Of a stretch of 6,702 nucleotides of DNA, positions 1 through 6,702 are shown in pieces. The DNA lies in contig JAQCAO010000068.1 of assembly GCA_027731885.1 (NCBI GenBank), positions 1 to 6,702 of the forward strand. Direction: 5' to 3'. A program made the translations under genes and the position numbers. Position 1 is the stretch's first letter; the number at the start of each line of letters is the position of its first letter. The notes beneath the pieces are model-generated. The model did no database searches. It was not told the origin of the DNA and saw only the letters and a program-made list of their open reading frames with translations. This DNA comes from Actinomycetota bacterium (GTDB lineage Bacteria; Actinomycetota; Actinomycetes; Nanopelagicales; Nanopelagicaceae).

Positions 1-1
1 A

Positions 2-763
2 TCGCAAGAACTTCGTGCCACTTTGCAAAAGTGGAAGCCATACTTTTCAGATGACTGCTTAATTATCAGCACGCTAAAGGGCATTGAGATTAGTACTCAA
101 CTTCGCATGACTGAAGTAATGGAAGAGGTAATAGGAAAACATCGCATAGCTTTAATTACTGGACCAAATTTGGCAGATGAGTTAATCCTGCGCCAGCCCG
201 CTGGGGCGGTGGCGGCAGCTACCAACCAAATTACCTCTGAAGAAGTTCGCGAGCTCTTCCGAACTCCTTACTATCGGGTTTATACCTCAGTTGACTTACT
301 GGGCTGCGAATTAGCGGGAGCTATCAAGAATGTGATCGCACTTGCGGTCGGTATCTCAATCGGCATGGGATATGGAGAAAATACCCAAGCGATGCTGATA
401 ACGCGCGGTCTCAATGAAGTCGCCCGCCTATGCGCAGCACATGGCGCTGATCCGCTCAGCGCTGCAGGTCTGGCAGGTATGGGCGATCTCGTTGCAACTT
501 GTGGATCTCCGCTCTCACGCAATCGAACATTTGGCGAACTCTTAGGAAGCACTTTATCCATGGAAGCTGCCCTCGGTAAATGGGCCAAGACAGTGGAAGG
601 CGTTGCCTCATCAGGTGCGATCGTCGAAATTGCTCACCGCGTCGGAATCGAAGTTCCAGTTATTGAATCGGTTGCAGATATTGTCAATGGCGCACTTACC
701 CCAGATGCGGCAATGCAGCGCCTAATGGAGATAACCACACAAGCAGAGAACTTCATTCGATGA
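2..763 (+). CDS. gpsA: NAD(P)-dependent glycerol-3-phosphate dehydrogenase, 5'-truncated by the window edge
   Basis: Cytosolic enzyme that reduces dihydroxyacetone phosphate to sn-glycerol 3-phosphate, the backbone for phospholipids. About 253 codons are visible. The family is usually about 330 residues, so the N-terminal nucleotide-binding GxGxxG part lies upstream. The frame is open from base 2, so the TTG at 23 is an internal leucine and not the start. Seen in order: TLKGIE (71-88), matching the family's conserved TKGIE; GPNLADE (the GPxxAxE motif); then GCELAGAIKNVIALAVG, whose lysine codon at 326-328 matches the family's catalytic lysine; GENTQAMLITRGLNE; and the C-terminal signature GMGDLVATC followed by SRNRTFG. 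The 3' end is intact, and its TGA stop overlaps the ddl start as ATGA (760-763), so the two genes are probably co-transcribed and translationally coupled. Nothing in the visible part looks defective. Identification is very secure. Confidence 0.96.
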   Translation, partial: SQELRATLQKWKPYFSDDCLIISTLKGIEISTQLRMTEVMEEVIGKHRIALITGPNLADELILRQPAGAVAAATNQITSEEVRELFRTPYYRVYTSVDLLGCELAGAIKNVIALAVGISIGMGYGENTQAMLITRGLNEVARLCAAHGADPLSAAGLAGMGDLVATCGSPLSRNRTFGELLGSTLSMEAALGKWAKTVEGVASSGAIVEIAHRVGIEVPVIESVADIVNGALTPDAAMQRLMEITTQAENFIR

Positions 764-1827
764 CCCAGCGTGTAGCAATCATTTGTGGGGGACGCTCCAG
801 CGAACACGAGATCTCTTGCATTTCAGCCGCCGGCGTACTTTCAGCGATCGATCGCAATGCGTACGAACCAATTTTGATCGGTATTAGCAAGAGCGGTAAA
901 TGGTTCCACCTTCCGGAAGACCATCCGCTATCTATCAGCAATGGCGTACTTCCGACAATTCCCGATACCGGAATTACAGTCGCCCTAGGCGTAGATGGAT
1001 TTAGCGCTGGCGGCGAGAATCTAAATATCGATATTGCATTCCCCTTGCTGCATGGTCCTTACGGTGAAGATGGCACGGTCCAGGGTTTATTGGAAATTGC
1101 CGATATCCCATACGTTGGTTCGGGAGTGTTGGCATCTGCCGTTGCAATGGATAAATCATTTACTAAACCAATCTTTGCATCGCAAGGAATTAAAGTCGTG
1201 CCAGGGTTTGTTGTTCGCGAGAAAGAGTGGCAAAAAGGCGCAGCGACAATTCAGAAAGCAGCCGATCAACTTGGCTATCCAATATTTGTTAAACCCGCGC
1301 GCGGTGGATCTTCACGTGGAACCACCAAGGTTAAATCAGCTGCAGAGTTCGCGACTGCGCTAGCCGAGGCATTTAAATTTGATACCAAAGCGCTAGTAGA
1401 ACAAGAGATCCGTGGGGCAGAAATTGAATGTGCGGTCCTGGAGATTGATGGAGCACCAAAAGCCTCTTTAGTAGGCCAGATCAAAATCGCTGCCAAGTAT
1501 GAGTTCTATAACTTTGAAGCTAAATACCTAGATGGCGCAACAACCATTGAACTACCAGCGCAGATAGATCAAAGGGTTAGCGATGAGATTCGAACCAAGG
1601 CGGTAGATGCCTTTATCTCACTTGGTTGTTCAGGTCTGGCTCGCGTTGATTTCTTCCTAACCCCAAATAATGAAGTAATCATCAATGAGTTAAATACAAT
1701 GCCAGGATTTACCGCCACATCTGTCTTCCCGAAAATGTGGGCGGCAACGGGCGTTGGCTATACAGATGTAATCACTCACTTATTGACGTGCGCGCTAACG
1801 CGCACCAATGGAGTTCTTGGGAACTAG
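760..1827 (+). CDS. ddl: D-alanine--D-alanine ligase (ATP-grasp)
   Basis: Cytosolic ligase that joins two D-alanines at the cost of ATP, giving the dipeptide that ends the peptidoglycan stem. The 355-residue length is normal for actinobacterial Ddl. The N-terminal domain has GGRSSEHEIS (residues 10-19, with the substrate-binding Glu) and HGPYGEDG (98-105). The ATP-grasp part has FVKPARGGSSRG around K178 (the Gly/Ser-rich nucleotide loop) and ends in NELNTMPGFT (309-318), which holds the metal-binding Glu/Asn pair and the PGFT substrate site. The loop KYEFYNFEAKYLDG (246-259) keeps the AKY lysine-tyrosine pair typical of D-Ala-D-Ala enzymes. VanA-type D-Ala-D-Lac ligases differ there, so a resistance ligase is unlikely. 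The ATG lies within the gpsA stop (ATGA) with only a weak purine tract before it, which suggests coupled translation. One oddity is Arg186, in the GSSxG loop where a hydrophobic residue is more usual. The stop is TAG. Confidence 0.96.
   Translation: MTQRVAIICGGRSSEHEISCISAAGVLSAIDRNAYEPILIGISKSGKWFHLPEDHPLSISNGVLPTIPDTGITVALGVDGFSAGGENLNIDIAFPLLHGPYGEDGTVQGLLEIADIPYVGSGVLASAVAMDKSFTKPIFASQGIKVVPGFVVREKEWQKGAATIQKAADQLGYPIFVKPARGGSSRGTTKVKSAAEFATALAEAFKFDTKALVEQEIRGAEIECAVLEIDGAPKASLVGQIKIAAKYEFYNFEAKYLDGATTIELPAQIDQRVSDEIRTKAVDAFISLGCSGLARVDFFLTPNNEVIINELNTMPGFTATSVFPKMWAATGVGYTDVITHLLTCALTRTNGVLGN
1788..1805. repeat. GC-rich perfect inverted repeat at the 3' end of ddl
   Basis: GTGCGCG (1788-1794) and CGCGCAC (1799-1805) form a perfect 7-bp stem with a CTAA loop, inside the last codons of ddl. 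Neither strand has a T-run after it, so it is not a classical intrinsic terminator. It lies about 30 nt past the stop of the minus-strand Lrp-like gene and could help stop transcription from that side. It is one of three short inverted repeats within 67 bp. Confidence 0.5.
1812..1825. repeat. Short inverted repeat at the ddl stop codon
   Basis: AGTTC (1812-1816) and GAACT (1821-1825) pair around a TTGG loop. The right arm ends in the first base of the ddl TAG stop. A 5-bp stem is weak on its own; it is listed because it sits between two stronger inverted repeats at the convergent ddl/Lrp-like junction. Confidence 0.3.
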
Positions 1828-1831
1828 AAAA

Positions 1832-1854
1832 TTGCTCAGTAAGTAACTGGGCAA
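1832..1854 (-). terminator. Candidate terminator hairpin at the end of the Lrp-like gene, possibly bidirectional
   Basis: TTGCTCAGT (1832-1840) and ACTGGGCAA (1846-1854) flank a 5-nt loop. Read as plus-strand RNA, all nine positions pair, one of them a U-G wobble. Read as minus-strand RNA, the stem has one C-A mismatch and is followed directly by TTTTC, as in an intrinsic terminator. The TGA stop of the Lrp-like gene is inside the stem. The position between two convergent stops 8 bp apart suits a shared terminator. The T-run is short, so the assignment is tentative. Confidence 0.4.
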
Positions 1855-2069
1855 GTCAAGGTACGAGTAATACCCGGAACTCCTTGAACTTTCGACAATA
1901 TGGTGCGTCCAAAATCTTCCATAGAAGGCGCTTCAGCTCGCATAATCACGTCGTATGGACCGGTGACGCCTTCGGCGAGAGTTACTCCTGGGATCGCAGA
2001 GACAGATTTTGCAACGCTGGAAGCCTTACCGACTTCAGTTTGAATTAAAATAAATGCTTGAACTGACAT
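1836..2069 (-). CDS. Stand-alone Lrp/AsnC-type ligand-binding (RAM) domain protein
   Basis: A 77-residue protein that is essentially one effector-binding domain of the Lrp/AsnC family. It starts MSVQAFILIQTEVGK, then has IPGVTLAEGVTGPYDVI (the GPYD turn is typical of these small alpha/beta domains) and ends with GITRTLTCPV. There is no helix-turn-helix, so it is unlikely to bind DNA by itself. In related proteins the fold assembles into dimers or octamers and binds amino acids; the ligand here cannot be read from sequence. I chose the ATG at 2067-2069, not the in-frame ATG at 2103-2105, because homology begins there and a purine-rich GAGGAGAGG precedes it. The gene converges on ddl and diverges from thiL. 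Similar small proteins are common beside thiL in actinobacteria (from memory). Family assignment is firm and physiological role unknown. Confidence 0.88.
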   Translation of the reverse strand: MSVQAFILIQTEVGKASSVAKSVSAIPGVTLAEGVTGPYDVIMRAEAPSMEDFGRTILSKVQGVPGITRTLTCPVTY

Positions 2070-2079
2070 TGTGGTTAAA

Positions 2080-2088
2080 CCTCTCCTC
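2080..2088 (-). promoter_or_regulatory. Shine-Dalgarno tract of the Lrp-like gene
   Basis: On the minus strand GAGGAGAGG ends 10 nt before the ATG at 2067-2069. This decides the start, since the upstream in-frame ATG at 2103-2105 would put this tract inside the coding region and add 12 residues with no family resemblance. In the 97-bp spacer to thiL (2070-2166) I found no convincing -35/-10 pair for this gene. Confidence 0.6.
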
Positions 2089-2153
2089 GTGATCGCTTCG
2101 CCCATTTAGATGTAGCAGATGAGTTAAAGGTACTCCTACTTGCATTGATGTTC

Positions 2154-2159
2154 TAGTCT
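2154..2159 (+). promoter_or_regulatory. Candidate -10 element for leaderless thiL
   Basis: TAGTCT fits the actinobacterial TAnnnT -10 pattern and ends 7 nt before the thiL ATG (2167), so transcription would begin at or beside the start codon. No -35 box is visible at a normal distance. The only other candidate start signal is GGTGGT directly abutting the ATG, too close to act as a ribosome binding site. It is a short degenerate motif that can arise by chance. Confidence 0.33.
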
Positions 2160-2166
2160 TGGTGGT

Positions 2167-3096
2167 ATGGATGACCAGTCGCCAGCGTTCACCGAAGCGC
2201 AGATAATCGCTCGTCTGCGCGAGGTCTTCGCCAGCACCGATCCTAGAATTGAAGTTGGTATAGGCGATGATGCCGCGGTTGTCGCAGGCGAAAAACGTCA
2301 AGTAATGACGACAGATATGGCGGTCGAAGGCGTTCACTTTCGCACGGATTGGTCTACGGGATTTGAGATCGGCCGCAAAGTTACTGCGGCAAATGCCGCA
2401 GATATTTTGGCGATGGGAGCTGTTGCAGATTATTTACTAGTTGCAGTTGCCTTAACTCCTTCGCAAAAAATGGAATGGATCGATGATCTAGCACGTGGAA
2501 TTAAATTTGAAGCTGATTTAGCGGGATTAAAGGTAATCGGCGGAGATATTTCTAGAAGTGAGAAAGTAGTTATATCTATGGCTGCGGTGGGCCACTGCAA
2601 AGAAGCGATAACTCGGGATGGCGCAAAAGTTGGAGATGGGATTTATCTATCATCACTGACTGGGTGGTCGGCTGCCGGTTTTGCGCTCTTGCAATCGCAG
2701 ACGTTGCCAACGGGGCAGGCACACTCGATCGCCCTTCGCGAGTTTAAATCGCCAACAATTGATTATGGATTTGATACATCTAAGGCAACAGCGTTGTGCG
2801 ATGTTAGTGACTCGATAGTTGAACAGGCTGGACAGATTGCTAAAGCATCACAGGTAGCGCTCAATTTTGATAAAGAACTTTTCTCTCGCTCTGAAGAATT
2901 TGTAGATCTAAAATCTTTGGCAGATGAATTAAAGGTCGATGTATGGGATTGGATTTTTGGAGGGGGAGAAGATCACGTCTTACTGGCTACGGGCGTAGAT
3001 CTTCCAGGTTTGAGTATCGGCCAAGTGACCGCAGGCGAAGGAGTTTTTGGAATACCGCTAAGCGTTGCAGATAAAGCGTGGAGGCACTTTAGTTAA
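2167..3096 (+). CDS. thiL: Thiamine-monophosphate kinase
   Basis: Phosphorylates thiamine monophosphate to thiamine diphosphate with ATP, the last step of cofactor synthesis in the cytosol. The 309-residue length is close to the family norm (E. coli ThiL is about 325). Motifs of the PurM/ThiL fold appear in order: GIGDDAAVV (31-39), which binds Mg-nucleotide; TTDMAVEGVHF (48-58); NAADILAMGA (76-85); IGGDISRS (124-131); CDVSDS (211-216); and FGGGEDH (264-270). The fifth motif is normally DVSDG, so Ser216 replaces a usually conserved glycine; the aspartates are kept. The ATG at 2167 gives a normal N-terminus. No Shine-Dalgarno sequence stands at a usable distance, and a -10-like TAGTCT lies 7 nt upstream, so the mRNA may be leaderless. 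The gene diverges from the Lrp-like gene and converges on rpmB with 17 bp between stops. No other thiamine gene is nearby. Confidence 0.94.
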   Translation: MDDQSPAFTEAQIIARLREVFASTDPRIEVGIGDDAAVVAGEKRQVMTTDMAVEGVHFRTDWSTGFEIGRKVTAANAADILAMGAVADYLLVAVALTPSQKMEWIDDLARGIKFEADLAGLKVIGGDISRSEKVVISMAAVGHCKEAITRDGAKVGDGIYLSSLTGWSAAGFALLQSQTLPTGQAHSIALREFKSPTIDYGFDTSKATALCDVSDSIVEQAGQIAKASQVALNFDKELFSRSEEFVDLKSLADELKVDVWDWIFGGGEDHVLLATGVDLPGLSIGQVTAGEGVFGIPLSVADKAWRHFS

Positions 3097-3113
3097 ATTT
3101 GCTAGCGAGGAAT

Positions 3114-3299
3114 TTAGCGAACGACTTTGCCGGCCTTCAGGCAAGAAGTACAGACGTTTTGGCGCTTTGTGCTTCCGCTAACCAAGGTCTTGATGCGCTG
3201 GATATTTGGATTCCAGCGGCGACGTGTCTTTACCTGAGAGTGGGAAACTTTATTTCCGAAGCTGGGCCCTTTGCCACAGATATCGCATGTTGATGCCAC
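3114..3299 (-). CDS. rpmB: 50S ribosomal protein L28 (bL28), zinc-ribbon type
   Basis: Structural protein of the large ribosomal subunit. The 61 residues match the compact actinobacterial form. It begins MASTCDICGKGPSFGNKVSH, continues with the basic TRRRWNPNIQ block and ends NVCTSCLKAGKVVR. Cysteines 5, 8, 50 and 53 form two CxxC pairs expected to bind one zinc, the so-called C+ type. The start is GTG (3297-3299 on the minus strand): AAAAGGAG lies 7 nt upstream and the family homology begins exactly there. The frame stays open for about 80 further codons toward recG, but that extension resembles nothing and runs past the ribosome binding site. The gene is convergent with thiL and divergent from recG. 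In some bacteria zinc-free L28 paralogues replace this form under zinc starvation; only this copy is in the window. Identification is very secure. Confidence 0.96.
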   Translation of the reverse strand: MASTCDICGKGPSFGNKVSHSQVKTRRRWNPNIQRIKTLVSGSTKRQNVCTSCLKAGKVVR

Positions 3300-3306
3300 A
3301 GCAGTA

Positions 3307-3314
3307 CTCCTTTT
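3307..3314 (-). promoter_or_regulatory. Shine-Dalgarno sequence of rpmB
   Basis: AAAAGGAG on the minus strand, 7 nt before the GTG start. It is the strongest ribosome binding site in the window, as expected for a highly expressed ribosomal protein, and it fixes the GTG as the start. Confidence 0.8.
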
Positions 3315-3370
3315 AATTTCAAATTCTTTAAGCCAGAGCCCCATTTGCGACCCAGCTGGTTTCAGGGGCA

Positions 3371-3400
3371 ATAGTAGCGATAAGGCCACGCTCACGCTAA
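3371..3400 (-). promoter_or_regulatory. Weak candidate promoter of rpmB in the rpmB/recG spacer
   Basis: On the minus strand TTAGCG (3395-3400) and TACTAT (3371-3376) are 18 bp apart. They match 3 of 6 and 4 of 6 bases of the sigma-70-like consensus and would give a leader of roughly 65 nt. The rest of the 122-bp divergent spacer (3300-3421) holds no clear hairpin or riboswitch-like structure. For recG I see only TATTTC (3408-3413), 8 nt before its ATG, which is a poor -10 match. Confidence 0.22.
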
Positions 3401-3421
3401 TTCGGTCTATTTCACGCGAGA

Positions 3422-5602
3422 ATGGGCGGCATGGCCGGCCTCGACTCAAAATTGGTAAATGTAGTCGGTGACCGCACGGCGAAAGTTTTAGAGAAAGTCT
3501 TTGGCTATCGAACTCTCTCGGATTTAATCCATCATTATCCACGGAGATATTTAGTACGAGGCGAGTTAAGCGATATCGCAGAATTAAGGGAGGGCGATGA
3601 AGTAACAGTCCTTGCTGAAATCTTTAGCTCAACTTCTCGCAAACTGCACGCCCGTAAGGGAAGCATCCTTGAGGTAATCGTTACTGATGGAAGCGCGAAG
3701 ATGTCCCTGACCTTCTTTAACCAGGCATGGCGCGAAAAAGAATTACGGGTCGGCCGACAAGGACTCTTTGCGGGCAAAGTCGGAGTATTTAACGGCAAGC
3801 GACAGTTAGCGCACCCAGATTACGAGATGATTCCTGACGGAGATGATGTGGATTCGGCAGTTGCGGAATTTGCGGGAAAGTTTCTGCCAATGTACCCAGC
3901 TTCGGCAAAGTTGCCTTCTTGGAAAATCGCGCAATGCATAAATCTGGCGATCGGTAGCTTAGATGAAATTCCAGATTTCATGCCCGAAAAAATCTTGGCT
4001 GATCGTGGCTATCCGAACCTGCAACAAGCGATTGTGCAGATCCATAATCCAGTTGATCTAGATAGCGCAGCAAAGTCACGAGAACGAATCACCTTTGATG
4101 AAGCGTTTTTACTGCAGTTACTTCTTTTAGAACGTCGCGCCCAATTGCGTTCGTTGAAGACCACCGCCCGGCGAGCCAAAAGTTCGGGAATTCTTACCGC
4201 CTTTGATGATGCCCTACCTTGGCAGTTAACCGCGGGACAGCGCGAAGTTAGTGAAGAGATAGCGCGCGATCTAGCAGCCCCGATTCCGATGCATCGCTTA
4301 TTGCAGGGCGAAGTTGGTTCTGGAAAAACCGTAGTTGCACTACGCGCAATGTTGGCAGTGATCGATAGTGGGGGACAGGCTGCACTTTTAGCGCCAACTG
4401 AAGTATTGGCTGCGCAACATCTGCGAACAATTGAAAAGCTATTGGGGCCACTTGGACTGGGTGGAATGTTAGGTGGCGTTGCGGATGCAACTCAAGTAAC
4501 TCTCTTAACCGGTTCGCAGAGCGCTGCAGCCCGCAAAGAGGCGTTGGCACTCGCGGCATCAGGACAGGCCGGAATTGTTATCGGCACACATGCTTTACTG
4601 AGCGAGAGCGTTGCTTTTGCAGATTTAGGTTTAATTGTTGTCGATGAGCAGCATAGATTTGGCGTGGAACAGAGAGATGCGCTAAAGAGTAAAGCGGTAA
4701 ATCCTCCCCATCTTTTAGTTATGACGGCAACTCCAATTCCACGAACTGTGGCAATGACTGTTTTTGGTGATTTAGATATCTCAACTCTGCGCGAACTTCC
4801 GTTAGGTCGCCAGCCAATCACTACCCATCTTGTTCCAACTTTAGAGAAGCCAACATTTTTAGATCGCACTTGGGAGCGAATCAGAGAAGAGGTCGCGCAA
4901 GGACATCAGGCTTATATCGTTGCGCCGCGAATTTCTGAAGGAACATCAGAAGATGCCGATCTTGATTTCTTATACGGGGAGAGTTCGCCCGATATCGCCT
5001 CAGTTGAAGAGTTAGGGCCGAAATTACAATCTGGCCCTTTAAAAGGGTTACGTATTGCACCGCTTCACGGAAGACAAAGTAGCGAAGTAAAGAGCGCCAC
5101 AATGCAGGCTTTTGCCGCTGGCGAAATTGATGTCTTAATCTCAACTACCGTTATTGAAGTAGGCGTAGATGTACCAAATGCGACTGTGATGGTGATTATG
5201 GATGCTGATCGTTTTGGCGTATCGCAACTTCATCAGTTACGCGGCCGTGTCGGGCGAGGCACTTCGCCCGGACTCTGCCTTTTGGTTACTTCAGCGCCTG
5301 CTGAAAGTACCGCGCGCGAGCGGTTAGATGCGGTTAGTAAGACGCAAGATGGATTTGAATTATCGCGCATTGATTTAGAACAACGTCGTGAAGGAGATGT
5401 TCTTGGCGCAAAGCAATCTGGTTCACGTACGCACCTGCGTTTATTAAGAGTTTTACGCGATGAAGATTTAATCGACAGTGCGCGTCTAAGCGCATCTGAG
5501 CTTTTATCGCAAGATCCGGAGCTAAGTAGGTATCCTTTACTCAAGAGCGAGTTAACGAAATTGCAGGCAGATGCTGCTGCAGAATTTATAGATAAAGGAT
5601 AA
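3422..5602 (+). CDS. recG: ATP-dependent DNA helicase RecG
   Basis: Branch-migrating double-strand DNA translocase that regresses stalled replication forks and remodels Holliday junctions and R-loops. At 726 residues it is normal for actinobacteria (E. coli RecG is 693). The N-terminal wedge/OB region starts after the HHYPRRY motif and covers roughly residues 45-150. Helicase motifs: Walker A GEVGSGKT (296-303), DEQHRFG (408-414), TATPIPRT (435-442), STTVIEVGVDVPNA (574-587) and QLHQLRGRVGR (602-612). The C-terminal translocation motif reads DLEQRREGDVLGAKQSG, the actinobacterial variant of the RGPGD form. All catalytic residues are present. The start is uncertain between ATG 3422 and ATG 3431; neither has a good Shine-Dalgarno sequence, and an in-frame TAA at 3398 rules out anything further upstream. 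The gene heads a run with rsmD (4-bp gap) and coaD. Actinobacteria often have a DAK-domain gene between rpmB and recG; none is present here. Confidence 0.96.
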   Translation: MGGMAGLDSKLVNVVGDRTAKVLEKVFGYRTLSDLIHHYPRRYLVRGELSDIAELREGDEVTVLAEIFSSTSRKLHARKGSILEVIVTDGSAKMSLTFFNQAWREKELRVGRQGLFAGKVGVFNGKRQLAHPDYEMIPDGDDVDSAVAEFAGKFLPMYPASAKLPSWKIAQCINLAIGSLDEIPDFMPEKILADRGYPNLQQAIVQIHNPVDLDSAAKSRERITFDEAFLLQLLLLERRAQLRSLKTTARRAKSSGILTAFDDALPWQLTAGQREVSEEIARDLAAPIPMHRLLQGEVGSGKTVVALRAMLAVIDSGGQAALLAPTEVLAAQHLRTIEKLLGPLGLGGMLGGVADATQVTLLTGSQSAAARKEALALAASGQAGIVIGTHALLSESVAFADLGLIVVDEQHRFGVEQRDALKSKAVNPPHLLVMTATPIPRTVAMTVFGDLDISTLRELPLGRQPITTHLVPTLEKPTFLDRTWERIREEVAQGHQAYIVAPRISEGTSEDADLDFLYGESSPDIASVEELGPKLQSGPLKGLRIAPLHGRQSSEVKSATMQAFAAGEIDVLISTTVIEVGVDVPNATVMVIMDADRFGVSQLHQLRGRVGRGTSPGLCLLVTSAPAESTARERLDAVSKTQDGFELSRIDLEQRREGDVLGAKQSGSRTHLRLLRVLRDEDLIDSARLSASELLSQDPELSRYPLLKSELTKLQADAAAEFIDKG
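5594..5599 (+). promoter_or_regulatory. Shine-Dalgarno sequence of rsmD, within the end of recG
   Basis: AAAGGA ends 7 nt before the rsmD ATG and lies in the last codons of recG, so ribosomes ending recG pass over it. It supports the ATG at 5607 as the start and co-translation of the pair. Confidence 0.6.
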
Positions 5603-5606
5603 GCGA

Positions 5607-6702
<1,096 letters not shown>

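Noticed and set aside
760..1827. VanA-like D-Ala-D-Lac resistance ligase
   Set aside because: The loop at residues 246-259 keeps the AKY pair of ordinary D-Ala-D-Ala ligases, and no vanH- or vanX-like gene is adjacent.
2070..2105. 12-residue N-terminal extension of the Lrp-like protein from the ATG at 2103-2105
   Set aside because: The purine-rich ribosome binding site lies inside this extension, and family homology starts at the later ATG.
3127..3144. TTGCC/GGCAA inverted repeat just past the thiL stop as a thiL terminator
   Set aside because: Only a 5-bp stem with an 8-nt loop and no T-run. It lies in conserved L28 codons, which explains the sequence.
3300..3542. N-terminal extension of the L28 reading frame, giving a 142-residue protein
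   Set aside because: It runs antisense to the start of recG, resembles no family, and would bury the AAGGAG ribosome binding site and the GTG where L28 homology begins.
5014..5047. Overlapping inverted repeats AGGGCC/GGCCCT and CCCTTT/AAAGGG that look like mutually exclusive attenuator hairpins
   Set aside because: They are deep inside the recG coding region with no T-run or regulatory context. Short GC-rich repeats of this kind are expected by chance.
4248..5144. Several minus-strand open frames opposite recG
   Set aside because: RecG is continuous and well conserved across this region. The antisense frames have no recognisable motifs or ribosome binding sites.

Overview
The window is a stretch of ordinary bacterial chromosome. 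It looks like a small-genome actinobacterium of the freshwater Nanopelagicales/acI kind. The base composition is moderate (by eye somewhat under 50% GC, low for the phylum). The gene order gpsA-ddl-(Lrp-like)-thiL-rpmB-recG-rsmD-coaD is recognisably actinobacterial; from memory, Mycobacterium tuberculosis keeps the same order with extra genes interspersed. RecG carries the actinobacterial EQRREGD form of its C-terminal motif, and L28 is the short four-cysteine type. The taxon is an inference from synteny and protein style; no rRNA is present.

Layout. Positions 2-1827 (+) hold the 3' three quarters of gpsA, joined by an ATGA overlap to a complete ddl. A small convergent gene (1836-2069, -) encodes a stand-alone Lrp/AsnC ligand-binding domain. 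Its stop lies 8 bp from the ddl stop, inside a cluster of short inverted repeats that probably end transcription. After a 97-bp divergent spacer comes thiL (2167-3096, +), convergent with rpmB (3114-3299, -). A second divergent spacer (3300-3421) separates rpmB from the run recG (3422-5602), rsmD (5607-6194) and coaD (from 6224), all on +. Coding density is very high. No spacer exceeds about 120 bp. I see no tRNA, rRNA, CRISPR, insertion sequence or phage-like gene.

What the genes do. They are mostly unrelated housekeeping enzymes: glycerol-3-phosphate supply for phospholipids (GpsA), the peptidoglycan D-Ala-D-Ala dipeptide (Ddl), thiamine diphosphate (ThiL), the large ribosomal subunit (L28), rescue of stalled replication forks (RecG), 16S rRNA methylation (RsmD) and coenzyme A synthesis (CoaD).

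The one striking feature is an in-frame TAA at codon 41 of coaD (6344-6346). It falls exactly where the family has a conserved active-site lysine, and the reading frame and homology are intact on both sides. A single AAA-to-TAA change explains it. Since coaD is normally essential, a sequence error or a private mutation is more likely than a functional split gene. I did not find a new biological system here. The other observations (inverted repeats at a convergent junction, possible leaderless starts, two motif substitutions) are modest.
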